Below, piece after piece: positions 26,413-36,351 of a stretch of DNA of 64,000 nucleotides. Origin of the DNA: Halovivax cerinus (GTDB lineage Archaea; Halobacteriota; Halobacteria; Halobacteriales; Natrialbaceae); the NCBI RefSeq assembly GCF_024498195.1, contig NZ_CP101824.1:558001-622000 (forward strand), given 5' to 3'. The number at the start of each line of letters is the position of its first letter. Within the stretch, counting starts at the first letter, position 1. The position numbers were made by a program, and so were the translations under genes. A model generated the notes under the pieces. The model made no database searches and was not told the origin of the DNA. It saw only the letters and a program-made list of their open reading frames with translations.

Positions 26413-27315
26413 ATGGCGAAAGAATCGAACCGGACCACCGGGATTTCAGATTACCTGAAAGGTCTGTCCCAGAACGCTGGGTCACCAACCTATCGGTCTC
26501 ACAAGGTTGCGCTCAAGGCGTACGAGCGCTGGTGCTCCCGCGAAGGTCTTGCACCTGAGCATCCAAAGCACGCAGATATCGCAGCCTTCCTCGAATCCCG
26601 GCTCGTCGATTGCGACAATAGTCTCGAAACCGCGCAAGGTCACCTCTGCTCGCTCTCGAACTACAGCGCAATCGATGCTCGTGCGGACCCGCGACTGACG
26701 AAGGTCCGGATAGCAACCCACCTCAATCCGTCATTGTCGTCCCCTGTACGACGACTTCGACATCGTGTTCTCGGCCCGTTCTGTGCAGATCACAGTCCCA
26801 ACGGATCTCCTGCGTGGGCTGTCGATCAACTTCTCTCTCATCTTCGCCGACATCAGTACGGGACACGAACACACGCTATTGCAGCCACAATTGCTGATAC
26901 CCGTGGAGGGCTTCATCAAGTGCGATCTCTCGACGTTGGCAGTCTGGATACAGGCAACGAATCGGTCGAACTCCCAGTTTCTGGCGATTACTTCGTTGCT
27001 GACACGATACACCCTTCATGGAAGGTAAACCTCTCGACGACAACCTCTGACGTGCTGGCAACTTATCTCAGCTATGAACGCACTAATGCATCTGTTGGAG
27101 AGACCAGCCCGCTTTTCACCACCAACCATGGGAGAGTTAGCACCTCGACTATCCGCCGATCAATTCGTGCAGAAAGTAAGAAAGCGCTTAGTTACGAAGA
27201 CTTCCGTTTCGAGTCGGTGGGGTGTTCAAGCAAAGGGATAGACTCCGAAGAGGAGCAAATTGTCTACCCATCTGATATTCGTTGGGCGGCTATCAAACGT
27301 GAGGTGCAGGAATGA
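26413..27315 (+). CDS. Tyrosine-recombinase-like protein lacking the catalytic tyrosine
   Basis: A 300-residue protein from ATG 26413 (MAKESNRTTGIS); a GTG at 26398 is possible. It has a core-binding domain (GSPTYRSHKVALKAYERWCSREGL) and part of a catalytic domain: an Arg in ADTRGGLHQVRSLD fits box I and SPLFTTNHGRVSTSTIRR parallels the end of the other island recombinases. It stops after YPSDIRWAAIKREVQE, where others have HxxR and later Tyr, so His is replaced by Ser and the tyrosine is missing. Its stop overlaps the next recombinase start by 4 bases, so it may be an accessory subunit rather than a relic. Confidence 0.72.
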   Translation: MAKESNRTTGISDYLKGLSQNAGSPTYRSHKVALKAYERWCSREGLAPEHPKHADIAAFLESRLVDCDNSLETAQGHLCSLSNYSAIDARADPRLTKVRIATHLNPSLSSPVRRLRHRVLGPFCADHSPNGSPAWAVDQLLSHLRRHQYGTRTHAIAATIADTRGGLHQVRSLDVGSLDTGNESVELPVSGDYFVADTIHPSWKVNLSTTTSDVLATYLSYERTNASVGETSPLFTTNHGRVSTSTIRRSIRAESKKALSYEDFRFESVGCSSKGIDSEEEQIVYPSDIRWAAIKREVQE

Positions 27316-28433
27316 CGGAGGCACTTGTGGACGCAATCGCCAAGATAGACGATCCTGACACAATAAAGCAGATACTGGTAGCCGCGGGCGTCGAATCTTC
27401 ACAGGATTTGGACGCGAGTTCTCCAGATCAGCCCTCACTATCATCTCTATACGATCGATATCTTTCACGCCGAAAGAACCGAAGCTCTGCGACTCGCGCC
27501 CAGTATAAGCGCACAATACCACCGTTTATCGATTTTGCAGAAACGAGAAACGTGTCTTCACCTGCCGGGCTCTCTACAGAATTACTCGACAATTACGTTG
27601 CCGAGCTAAATCAAGAATTCAAGAATGATTCGACGATCCTTACGTATACGAAAAACGTACGCACATGGCTTCGATGGCTCTCTAAGCGAGATTACTGCGA
27701 CGATGCAGTTTACCGCATTCTAGACAAGGAAGAACTCGGACTCTCACCAACTGCTAGAGACCACGCTATTCCCACCGAGGAAGCCCAGGCGATTCTTGGG
27801 AAACTCCGAAAGCAGCGGAGAGGATCAGCTCAGCACGCACTCACAGAACTCCTGTGGAATACAGGAGCGCGACTAAGCTGCGTCCATTCGCTCGATATCG
27901 ACGACTTCAACAAAGGAGAGGAATCGATCAAGTTCCGCCATCGGCCAAATGCTGGGACACGGCTGAAGAACGGGAGCCTTAGCGATGGCACAGCAGGAGA
28001 TGGAGAACGGGATGTTATAGTGAACGATCGAGTCGTCAAGGCTCTCACCTCTTACATCAATAACCAACGTCCTGACATTCGTGATGATCACGGCCGCGCT
28101 CCGCTATTCGCAACGCGTTTCGGTCGGGCAGCTAAGTCTACGCTGCGTCGGTGGGTCTACGACGCAACGAGTTGTCGCTGGGCAAAGGGAAAGATCGAAA
28201 GCAAAGACTGTGATGCCGCATGCGATCCAGATTCTAATGTCTGCCCCTGTTCATATTACCCACATGCGATTCGCCGAGGGGCGATCGTCCATCATCTCAG
28301 CAACGGATTGCGACGGGACCGTGCGAGTGAAAGGTTCGATGTATCCATTCCGGTCCTTACGAGACACTATGATCCAAGATCGGAGAAGAAGTTGAAAGAA
28401 GATCGAGCAGAGGCCGTTCGAAACTCATGGTGA
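27312..28433 (+). CDS. Tyrosine recombinase/integrase
   Basis: A 373-residue recombinase. An N-terminal leader of about 45 residues precedes the SAM-like domain (SLYDRYLSRRKNRSSATRAQY). Catalytic residues are R187 (NTGARLSCVHSLDIDD), K219 (TRLKNGS), H318-x-x-R321 (YPHAIRRGAI) and Tyr353 (LTRHYDPRS). A Cys cluster (C288, C300, C304, C311, C313) before HxxR probably binds zinc. Its start overlaps the stop of the catalytically incomplete recombinase gene by 4 bases (ATGA), so both are co-translated. Possibly these two act together in integration or inversion. Confidence 0.9.
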   Translation: MTEALVDAIAKIDDPDTIKQILVAAGVESSQDLDASSPDQPSLSSLYDRYLSRRKNRSSATRAQYKRTIPPFIDFAETRNVSSPAGLSTELLDNYVAELNQEFKNDSTILTYTKNVRTWLRWLSKRDYCDDAVYRILDKEELGLSPTARDHAIPTEEAQAILGKLRKQRRGSAQHALTELLWNTGARLSCVHSLDIDDFNKGEESIKFRHRPNAGTRLKNGSLSDGTAGDGERDVIVNDRVVKALTSYINNQRPDIRDDHGRAPLFATRFGRAAKSTLRRWVYDATSCRWAKGKIESKDCDAACDPDSNVCPCSYYPHAIRRGAIVHHLSNGLRRDRASERFDVSIPVLTRHYDPRSEKKLKEDRAEAVRNSW

Positions 28434-28902
28434 AAGGGCTGAGTTTACACTATATTCCTTCTCCAGGGCACATCCACTATAATATAATTTCATTATATTT
28501 TGAGACGGGCCTAACTATTCAGAGGAGAACTTAGAGTGTAATACCATATTCAGCAAGACCTTTTATTTCTATATCGTGCTAAAGGTTGTAGAACTGATCG
28601 AACTCCCCGACTAACTCAGAGTTCTCTACAGCCATATTTAATTACATGACTTTGGAATAATATAACTCTTTGAGAAATCCCGGAGGAGCTGGTTTCAAAT
28701 TTGATCTCACAGGTTCCCGAGAAACAGATGTATAATCCACCCTACTCGCCGAGAATAGCAACAACAATTGGCAAACTGAGACGGTAGGAAGTTTCCTCTA
28801 ACCGTTCACAAATATAATGGCAGGATAGTAGCCCGGTTTCATACCTCAATTGTCGTTATCGTTTTGTATGTCGAAATGCATTCCCAATGAAGATCGCAGA
28901 TA
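28434..28902. other. AT-rich spacer without a gene
   Basis: About 470 bases, among the most AT-rich of the window (for example TATAATATAATTTCATTATA near 28480). I see no convincing coding frame, RNA or repeat. The promoter of the large nuclease/helicase gene must lie toward its right end, but no TATA box stands out at the right spacing. Confidence 0.45.
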
Positions 28903-31900
28903 ATGGGTAGAAATGAGGTTACATCTGTTCCAGAGTATTTGCCTCCGGCCGCAATTGCAGAGTACATCAGCTACGGACAGTGTCCTCGGTACGCAAAACA
29001 CCGGATCCAGGAGATAAGCGGGACGGCAAATCACAAATCAGAGGAGTTCCGAGAGGGGTTCGATCCCCTGAATATACTGTTATCATCCGCCGGGGAGGAG
29101 TTTGAGTCGGATGTGGGCGAGCAAATTGAGGTGCACACCCGCGAGACCATTGACTGTAATCAGAACGATGAAGAAGAAGAAGAGTTCACGGACGACCACG
29201 AGATAGTTCTTCGGCAACTTAGAACAGCGACGTCTGCTGAGGCCGATTGGGAGGGGAATCCGGTGCTTCTGTACCAGGTGACTGTGACGGGGTCAATCAA
29301 CGAGCAAGGCATCCATGGTGATGCCGATCTTCTCTTCATCTGGTCTACCCCATCGGGCGCTGAAGTCCGCGTCATTGACGTTAAACGGACGAAGGAACAG
29401 AAAGTCTATCATCAAATTCAAGCTGCTGCATACGCAGCGGTCCTTCGACAACTCATCAATGGGTCCGATAGCCTCTCAATTGACCAGATTACAATTTCAG
29501 GTGGGGTTATTACGCAGGAAACGGCGGTGACTCCAGTCACACGAGACAGTCTCCCAGCATTCGATATCGATCCCAGGATTGCAGATCTTCACCGATTGCT
29601 TGATTCGGAGTCATCGCTATTGACGGCGCTACGGTCCGAACGGGGAGAGGTAGAGTTTCAACTCGACAGTAAGTGCGGTACGTGCCCGTACAATGAGGGG
29701 TGTGTTACAGAGTCGTTTGAATACGGCGACATTCGGTTGCTCGGACTAACAGTTTCACAACAGCGGACGCTCCGTGAGTACGGAGTACAGACAATTGCTG
29801 ATGTGGCCGCGTTGTGCCTTACGCCGGATGAAAAAGAATGGACACCCGTATCGTACAAGAGGGGGTCGTTCCAAACAGATACGTACAAAGCTCTCGCCCG
29901 TATTCCCGGACTCGGTCAGTTGTTCCCACAACTTGTGTATCGGGCAGAGGCGATGCTTGATGCACTACAGACAGAACCGGATGGGGTTAGTGATAGACCG
30001 CAGAACTGGTTACCAGGAAGCGGCCGTTGTTCACTACCGGACGACGAACCCAGCAACGCGGCCCCGGGCGACTATGAGTGGCAAGATGGGTCGATGGTCC
30101 GGGTGTATTTGAATGTGCAATATGACCACCTTCGGGACCGTCTAATTCAGTTAAATGCGCGCGTCACAGCCACTGCCAGCGAGACTCCACCTCAGCGTAT
30201 CTCAGTCGTTTCTGACGCCGCACCGGATGAGGCCGTCGCAGCAGACAAACAGGAACAATTGATGCTGGAACGGTTCTGTCCAAAGCTTTTCAAGGCGGTA
30301 CGGACGGTCAGTGATGGTCTCTCGTTTGAGAAGACATCACAGTGCGATCCTCTGTTGCATTTCTACATGTATACAGAGGGAGAATACGACGCACTCGTCG
30401 AGGCTTTTGACCGACATCCCGATAGTGCGGAGAGTAGAGCGTTCCGGTCAGCGGTTGAGGGAACCGGGCAATCAAGTGAATCGATGGTATCTACATTACG
30501 ATCTGAAATCGAGTCCCATATCGTTCTAGAGACGCCATCGCCCGGGTTGCTACACGCCTATAAGGAGCTTTATCCGACAGTTGACGGAGCGTATAGTAAG
30601 TCACGGGACCAGAAGTCATGGTCGTATTCGCCGCCGAGTTCGGAGGACTCGTATGATCTGCGGCGCGTGTTTTCACGGCGATTATTCGATATAGGTGCAG
30701 CAGCAGTGTACCCCGACGTTCCTGTAAGTGATCTTGTGAAAGAGGCAAAACGTCGCCTCAACAACAATCCCAAGGAGGAAAGCGATAGTGGAATCGGAAT
30801 CGAGATAGATCCAGAGACAGCTGAATGGTTCGATGGGATCAACACGCGGATGCGACATGATGCGTCAATTCCGTTAGCCTATCTATGGGCGGCTGTCGGG
30901 CGGATTGATGACGACTGGGAGAGTAAAGAGAGCATCGATGAGTCCGCTTTGGCAGAGTTCGAGTTGAACCGGTATCGGTTCCGGGATACCGACCACAACT
31001 CAGAAATTGGTCCAGCAGATGTTCAGACGTTAGGCCGGCATCTATGTGATATACTGGAGCACGTGGAACGCTCGCTCAGCTATAAGGATCCATTCTTCAG
31101 TAAGGAACCGTACCCAGTCGAAGAATTAGATGCTGATACGTTTGATCCGCCGTCACTCGCGGACGGTGTCAAAGAGTATCTTCACGAAGAATACCGTGCA
31201 AACCGAGAGGAAAAACACCATCTGTACCGACAGTTTCCGCTCCAGCGGGTTCTTGCCGGTGAATCGATCCCCGTATATGTGACAGAGGTTGATAAGCAGA
31301 ACCGGAATACACTTCGTGTGACTGGGCGGCTCCGTTACGAACACAATCTACTTTTCGATGATGGCGGGGAACAGGTCAAACGGGCCTGTCGGCAGAAGGG
31401 GGCACAAGGGACGTCGAGTGGATCTTGGATGGTCGCTAATCCATATGACCCAAGTATGGTTGGAGCGGAAGTGACACGCCCGTACGCAATCGAACGGGGA
31501 GTTAATGCTACTATCCAGCAGTTAGATATTGACAACGATCAGATTCAGTTCACACTACGGAACTTCTGGAGCGATGGCGGTGATTTCGGCCAACCACACG
31601 CAGATTGGACGACGAATCCTGATTACGCTGCTGACGATCATAAAGTCCACATCAAATCTGGGGAGTGGCTCATTCTTGACCCTCAAACAGATGATATTAC
31701 GGCAGAACGCGCTCAGCAAGCACTAGATCACGCAGACACGAACGCGCTTCACCAGCGATTGGAGCAAGTGCGACACGGGAAAATTCACCAACCCGAGACG
31801 CCGCTGTTTGAGTTAGACAATCCCTCGGTCGATGATGGACGTCCAGATGGAGTTGACGCCGTTGCAACCTGGTTGCGTCAGGACGTCGGTGAAGAGACAT

Positions 31901-33639
31901 ATCCCAGTCCGAAGCAACAAAAGTTCATAACCGAAGATCGCCAGCAGTTCGTCGCCCTGCAAGGGCCGCCGGGGACAGGGAAAACCGCGGCAACAATGGC
32001 ACCAGCGTTACTCGCACGCTTGTATGCAGGTGCTTGTAACGGTGTGAGCGTGAATGGGCTGGTGACTGCGCCATCAAACACAGCAATTGACGAGTTACTC
32101 TCGGACGTCGCCGATCTCCTGAACGAGGCAGCTGAGGCTGGACCGTTAGCATCGACCGATCTGGATATTGAACTGGTCCGAATCGGAGAAGAGCCAGCTG
32201 ACCCGATTGATGGCGTGACATACGCGAATTATAACAACGAGGACCATGCTCAACGGATCCGGCGGATCACGCAACGTCTACGATCGGAAGGAACGGTGAC
32301 ACTGGGAAAGGGGTCCGGGTCCGAGAATGCATCGTCGTCAGGGGAGTTCACAGTTACAGGTGAAGAGCAATCCGGGCTATCTTCGTTTACGGCATCCAGT
32401 CAGGATGGGGAAATGGATACCGAGGCGGAGAAAGCGACTGATCAACCGCTAACGTTGGTATTTGCGACAACAACGCGTTCATGGAGGTTCCTAAAGGAAG
32501 TGGCTCCTGGGTCAAACCCAGATGAGCGAACCCGAGCTGAGCAGCAATTATGGCACTTGCTGGCTGTGGATGAGGCGTCGATGTTAGAGTTGCCAAACTT
32601 CCTCTTGGCTGGGAGCGGATTCCACGAATACGGGCAAGTTCTTGTCGGAGGAGACCATCGACAGTTGCCACCGGTTCAGAAACGTGACTGGGAGGAAGTA
32701 CGCCGGCGAGATATACGATCGACAGCAGCACATCTTTCGACACTGGACTATCTCCGCCTCCTTCGCGGTGATGAAGTACTAGAACCCGAGCGCCAGTCCC
32801 AGGTTATGTGTAAACGTGATCCGGAGGCTGTGGAAATTGAACTGATTCAACTGGAAACGACGTATCGGTTCGGAGAATGGACCGCTGAGTTCGTGCAACA
32901 GACTGTGTACGAACAAGATGAGATAAAGTACTCGTCTGGTCGAGACGAGATTGAACCAGTACTCTCAGTTCTTGAGGATCTCAATGACCCGCTCGTTCCG
33001 TTATTCGATGAAGACACAACTGTTGCTCTACTCACCTACACAGGGAAAAATCAGTTCCAGCAATCGAACCCCATCGAGGGCGCGTTAACAGAAGCGCTTG
33101 TCTTGGCGATCGATTCTGCATTCAAGGTAGGTGTCGTCACGCCGCATAATGCCCAACGTGGGCGTGTCCAGTCGAAGTTGCAAAAGCACGGCTATACAGT
33201 CGCTGGAGATGGTTCGTCAGCAGAGGAGAAGGAGGGTGAAGCTATCCAGGTAGACACGGTTAATCGATTCCAGGGCGGGGAACGTGACTTGATGATGGTA
33301 AACGCAACTGTTTCTGATCCGAACTACATCGCTGCTGAGGACAAGTTCCTATTGACGGAAAATCGTATCAACGTGTCGTTCACTCGCCATCGAGACATGT
33401 TGATCGTGTTCGCCCCAGAGAGTCTCATTGGTTATCTCCCTGAAGATCCAGATCTGTATGAGCAAGCAACGCTTTGGAAATCTCTGTCGATAGCGTTAGG
33501 AGAAGCTCCAATTGTAGACGAAGAGCCTGACTGGCAAGGACAACTCGGGTACGTATTAACGGCTGCAGGGATTGAAAGCGTCCCTGAGGTGGTCCGGCGA
33601 GAACTTCAATCAACAATCACTATCTATACGAATAGCTGA
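28903..33639 (+). CDS. Cas4/RecB-like nuclease fused to SF1 helicase
   Basis: A 1578-residue protein. Residues about 1-270 form a RecB/Cas4-like nuclease: an early Cys (YGQCPRYAKH), GDADLLFIW and VRVIDVKRTK (D...DxK) with the following QIQAAAYAAVL helix, and CGTCPYNEGC, which with the first Cys would hold an iron-sulphur cluster. The middle 700 residues are largely unassigned. The C-terminal 560 are a UPF1/Dna2-type SF1 helicase: GPPGTGKT (about 1020-1027), LLAVDEASML (about 1219-1228), VLVGGDHRQLPPV, ETTYRFGEW, VVTPHNAQRGRVQSKL and VDTVNRFQGGERDLMMV. DNA end processing or anti-phage activity is likely; the host gene context favours defence. Confidence 0.92.
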   Translation: MGRNEVTSVPEYLPPAAIAEYISYGQCPRYAKHRIQEISGTANHKSEEFREGFDPLNILLSSAGEEFESDVGEQIEVHTRETIDCNQNDEEEEEFTDDHEIVLRQLRTATSAEADWEGNPVLLYQVTVTGSINEQGIHGDADLLFIWSTPSGAEVRVIDVKRTKEQKVYHQIQAAAYAAVLRQLINGSDSLSIDQITISGGVITQETAVTPVTRDSLPAFDIDPRIADLHRLLDSESSLLTALRSERGEVEFQLDSKCGTCPYNEGCVTESFEYGDIRLLGLTVSQQRTLREYGVQTIADVAALCLTPDEKEWTPVSYKRGSFQTDTYKALARIPGLGQLFPQLVYRAEAMLDALQTEPDGVSDRPQNWLPGSGRCSLPDDEPSNAAPGDYEWQDGSMVRVYLNVQYDHLRDRLIQLNARVTATASETPPQRISVVSDAAPDEAVAADKQEQLMLERFCPKLFKAVRTVSDGLSFEKTSQCDPLLHFYMYTEGEYDALVEAFDRHPDSAESRAFRSAVEGTGQSSESMVSTLRSEIESHIVLETPSPGLLHAYKELYPTVDGAYSKSRDQKSWSYSPPSSEDSYDLRRVFSRRLFDIGAAAVYPDVPVSDLVKEAKRRLNNNPKEESDSGIGIEIDPETAEWFDGINTRMRHDASIPLAYLWAAVGRIDDDWESKESIDESALAEFELNRYRFRDTDHNSEIGPADVQTLGRHLCDILEHVERSLSYKDPFFSKEPYPVEELDADTFDPPSLADGVKEYLHEEYRANREEKHHLYRQFPLQRVLAGESIPVYVTEVDKQNRNTLRVTGRLRYEHNLLFDDGGEQVKRACRQKGAQGTSSGSWMVANPYDPSMVGAEVTRPYAIERGVNATIQQLDIDNDQIQFTLRNFWSDGGDFGQPHADWTTNPDYAADDHKVHIKSGEWLILDPQTDDITAERAQQALDHADTNALHQRLEQVRHGKIHQPETPLFELDNPSVDDGRPDGVDAVATWLRQDVGEETYPSPKQQKFITEDRQQFVALQGPPGTGKTAATMAPALLARLYAGACNGVSVNGLVTAPSNTAIDELLSDVADLLNEAAEAGPLASTDLDIELVRIGEEPADPIDGVTYANYNNEDHAQRIRRITQRLRSEGTVTLGKGSGSENASSSGEFTVTGEEQSGLSSFTASSQDGEMDTEAEKATDQPLTLVFATTTRSWRFLKEVAPGSNPDERTRAEQQLWHLLAVDEASMLELPNFLLAGSGFHEYGQVLVGGDHRQLPPVQKRDWEEVRRRDIRSTAAHLSTLDYLRLLRGDEVLEPERQSQVMCKRDPEAVEIELIQLETTYRFGEWTAEFVQQTVYEQDEIKYSSGRDEIEPVLSVLEDLNDPLVPLFDEDTTVALLTYTGKNQFQQSNPIEGALTEALVLAIDSAFKVGVVTPHNAQRGRVQSKLQKHGYTVAGDGSSAEEKEGEAIQVDTVNRFQGGERDLMMVNATVSDPNYIAAEDKFLLTENRINVSFTRHRDMLIVFAPESLIGYLPEDPDLYEQATLWKSLSIALGEAPIVDEEPDWQGQLGYVLTAAGIESVPEVVRRELQSTITIYTNS

Positions 33640-34570
33640 AGTAGAGATCGGCCACTAATTCAATGATTATATCAACAGCAAGGCCCCCAATCCATCAAAC
33701 CTGTGTATAGGCAGATACACGACCACCTCACCTAGGTGTTGGGAATCAGAAGCGGCTGCTCAATTCGATTATGATGCATCGAGTAACTGCTATCCTGGCT
33801 AAATAGAACACCGCAAACGAGTGTAAAAGACTTTTAGCTTGATTCTGTTGCCCTATGGCTAAGAGGATGAGATGTTGAAGTGGAGTGAAAATCGGGGTGG
33901 CAACCACCGAATTATTCTACTCCAACGAGGTAGATTTCCGCGAAGGGCCAAGGGTGCTGAGTTCAGTCACTTGATAGCTGCCGGATGGCCCAGGCCGGCA
34001 GATCCATGTCTCCGATAGCGGGGAGAGCGATATGGCTATTGACGTCGAATGGACGTGCTCATGCCCCGCTAAATACATCTATACCCTGTCGAAGCATAGT
34101 TATTTTGGCCTACAAAAGTAATTATAACCGGGTACTACTATCGGCCCCGACGGTCTTGACAGGCAACGTATTTGCTGCAAAAGACCTGCGTATGGAATGG
34201 CAGGTGCAGGGTCCAATACCCCTTCTCAGGAGCTCCCCCATCGGAAACCCCGCATTATAGAGAACCTGTTAATAATTCAAAAGCGTGTTGATAAACGACG
34301 TATTGATTTGAAAAGCAATTCGGGGTATGGGAGACGGGCTCGTTTATCTTTTTTTTTTTTGAGAAGGGAGATTACTATCAGAGGAGTCTCACAGACATTT
34401 CCGATAAGTACGGCCATTGACGTCAAAATCGTTCCGATGCTAAAAAGGTTTCGTGCACCGGGACTTAACTCTCTGATCCATTATCATCCTCAAAGACTGT
34501 TTCCTAATTGTAGTATCGTCTAGATAATCGCCGATCAATAGATTACAGCACCTTCGTTCTAACTCGGTCC
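33640..34570. other. Non-coding region left of the repeat field
   Basis: About 930 bases with only short, poorly supported frames. It includes a T11-12 run near 34351-34362. Mixed composition suggests a patchwork of decayed sequence. No gene, RNA or recognisable remnant can be supported here. Confidence 0.4.
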
Positions 34571-34575
34571 TCAGT

Positions 34576-35231
34576 ACACCCCTGGGTCGGAGTGAATTTC
34601 ACAATCAATACCCTCCTTAACCCGTTGAAATCCGCATTTCCCTGAGATCCCAATTTACTCTGTTCGAGCCACTCGTTGTCCAGAAAGAACGTAGCGGTCA
34701 GTAGTTTCCTGCACCTTCGATTGAGTTCGGGACACCACACCCCTCAGTCGGAGTGATTTTCACCGCAGAAACCCTACTTAACTGGTCGAAATACCCGTTT
34801 TCTCAAATTGATCCAACTTCTCATTCCGATACACCCCTGATCCGGAGTGAATTCTCTCATCGCAACTTCAAGACCACACCCCTCAGTCGGAGTGAAATTT
34901 GACCTTGATACACCCCTAAATCGGAGTGATTTTCCCAGTCCTATACCTTGTCAAACCGTCGGTTTTACGAGTTTCTGTTATTGAAAGTTGAGCAACGCCC
35001 TACACCCTGAGCCGGAGCAATTTCGCCTCGACCTTCCTCTAACACCCCACCCCAGAGTCGGAGTGATTTTCAGGATCAAGACCCGCATCAAACCGTTGAA
35101 AACCACGTTCCCCTAAATCACCATTTACTTTGTTCGATCCGCTCTTTGCCCAGAAGGATCGCATCGCTCAGGAGATTCCCGTACCTTCGTTCCAACTCGG
35201 GACTCACCACACCCCTGAGTCGGAGTGAATT
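34576..35231. repeat. Field of eight iteron-like repeats
   Basis: Eight imperfect copies of ACACCCCTGAGTCGGAGTGA, all in one orientation, start near 34576, 34737, 34831, 34876, 34910, 35002, 35043 and 35209. Intervals are irregular (about 34-166 bases). Several copies sit in a longer repeated unit: GCACCTTCG and an ACTCGG stretch before it, and AACCCGTTGAAA, then TTTACTTTGTTCGA and CCAGAA-GA-CG after it, as seen for the copies near 34576 and 35043. Read on the minus strand each unit carries GGGGTGT, like the G-rich arm of origin recognition boxes. An origin or partition site is possible; no cdc6/orc gene is in the window. Confidence 0.75.
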
Positions 35232-35376
35232 CTATCAATGCATCTTCAACAGTAATTTCCTGTTCGGAGCGAGGTCGATCTGCGAATGCGGGTATCCCAG
35301 AGTCCTTCGGAGGGCGTACTGACGTGGATGGTACGTTACAACAACTATATCCGTGGAGGGAGAATGAGCAGTCAAG

Positions 35377-35685
35377 ATGGCGACGAACAGCGACAAAATT
35401 CAGTTCCGCGGGAAAACTGAGAAGGAGGCGGCTCAGATCGTTGATCAGATGCGTCTCGGCGGGATCAACATCAGCGAGCTTGCTCAACAAGGTCTTCAAG
35501 AGAAACTCCGAGAAAGCCTTTCAGACGAAGAGAAGATCACCCTTCACCAGCAGTACACGCAGGGAAAGATTTCTGAAGACGTTGCTGAGCTCCTTCTTGG
35601 TGATGTTTTGGAAGACATTGAGCGTGAGCGGGAGGCCTTTGAGGAGGCTGCGGATCTCGATACGACCGGCGTTTTCCAGAAGTAA
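35377..35685 (+). CDS. Antitoxin-like protein of a PIN toxin module
   Basis: A 102-residue acidic protein (MATNSDKIQFRGKTEKEAAQ). The helix after a strand (IVDQMRLGGINISELAQQGLQEKLRESL) and the acidic tail (VLEDIEREREAFEEAADL) fit small haloarchaeal antitoxins. The next frame starts 2 bases later and opens like a PIN toxin, in the usual antitoxin-toxin order. Because that toxin is broken, this antitoxin is now an orphan. It begins about 145 bases after the last iteron-like repeat. Confidence 0.75.
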   Translation: MATNSDKIQFRGKTEKEAAQIVDQMRLGGINISELAQQGLQEKLRESLSDEEKITLHQQYTQGKISEDVAELLLGDVLEDIEREREAFEEAADLDTTGVFQK

Positions 35686-35686
35686 A

Positions 35687-35999
35687 ATGGTGGACGATGA
35701 TGTGCGTCATCCAGTTATCGTTGATACAGACGCATTGATCGCTGTATCGAACACGTGTCTCTGACCTCGAATCACGGAGAGTCTACAACTGACGGAGACT
35801 AACGTCTGTTATCATGACTCAAGCGCCATGTTCGGGAGAAGTCGAAGTACGCGCCTGAGGGGACAAGAGAACGCCGGCTTCATCATGGGAGCAAGATAGT
35901 ACTTGAGCCGTTCAACGATGATGAGAAGGGTTTGAAACCTCTGAGAAGTCATGGCGAGCTGATCCATCTCAATCCGAACACCCAACTCCACCTGACAAA
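35687..35999 (+). pseudogene. Decayed PIN-domain toxin
   Basis: ATG 35687, 2 bases after the antitoxin stop, gives MVDDDVRHPVIVDTDALIAVSNTCL, a PIN start with the first catalytic Asp (VDTDALIAV), then TGA at 35762. The same frame goes on as PRITESLQLTETNVCYH, so the stop probably replaces Trp. Near 35815 a one-base shift is needed to keep reading LKRHVREKSKYAPEGTRERRLHHGSK. After about 35940 family character is lost. Two lesions make it non-functional. Confidence 0.65.
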
Positions 36000-36206
36000 A
36001 TGCCGTCTGAAGCTGAGATACGTCGAACCAGCTTCAAGACCATCATCAGCAAATTCGCCGACCAAACGGTACTCCCGGCTGAAGATCGTTTAGCCAAAGA
36101 CCTGAGAGAGGACGCCATTCGCATTCAGAACCGTGAATGGCGCGGGGATAACCTCGACCAAGCATTCCAACTGGGAGCCGAGAGGGTGAAACCAAGGCGT
36201 AATTGA
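36000..36206 (+). CDS. Small hypothetical protein
   Basis: A 68-residue frame (MPSEAEIRRTSFKTIISKFADQTVLPAEDRLAKDL). It is basic-acidic mixed and helical, with ASN/GLN-rich middle (AIRIQNREWRGDNLDQAFQ). It follows the broken toxin directly and may be a short protein or the tail of another decayed gene. No family recognised and no promoter evident. Confidence 0.4.
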   Translation: MPSEAEIRRTSFKTIISKFADQTVLPAEDRLAKDLREDAIRIQNREWRGDNLDQAFQLGAERVKPRRN

Positions 36207-36329
36207 TCCACGAACTGGATTTGCGAATTCACTGTCAATCCTGAGCAAGTCGATGAAAGATTGTACCGACTTATCTCGGAGGTACTGAACGGATCGTAGT
36301 TCTGTCTAAGCGACCCAAAACACTTAGTG

Positions 36330-36347
36330 CATAGTTCGTGTACTATG
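36330..36347. promoter_or_regulatory. Inverted repeat before the antitoxin gene
   Basis: CATAGT (36330-36335) and ACTATG (36342-36347) form a perfect six-base dyad with a six-base spacer, ending 4 bases before ATG 36352; a further ACTATG overlaps the start codon. A dyad over the transcription start of an antitoxin gene is the typical place for autorepression. Confidence 0.5.
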
Positions 36348-36351
36348 GACT

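Noticed and set aside
34576-35231. The repeat field as a CRISPR array
   Set aside because: Repeat copies vary, spacing ranges from about 34 to 166 bases, and no cas genes are present.
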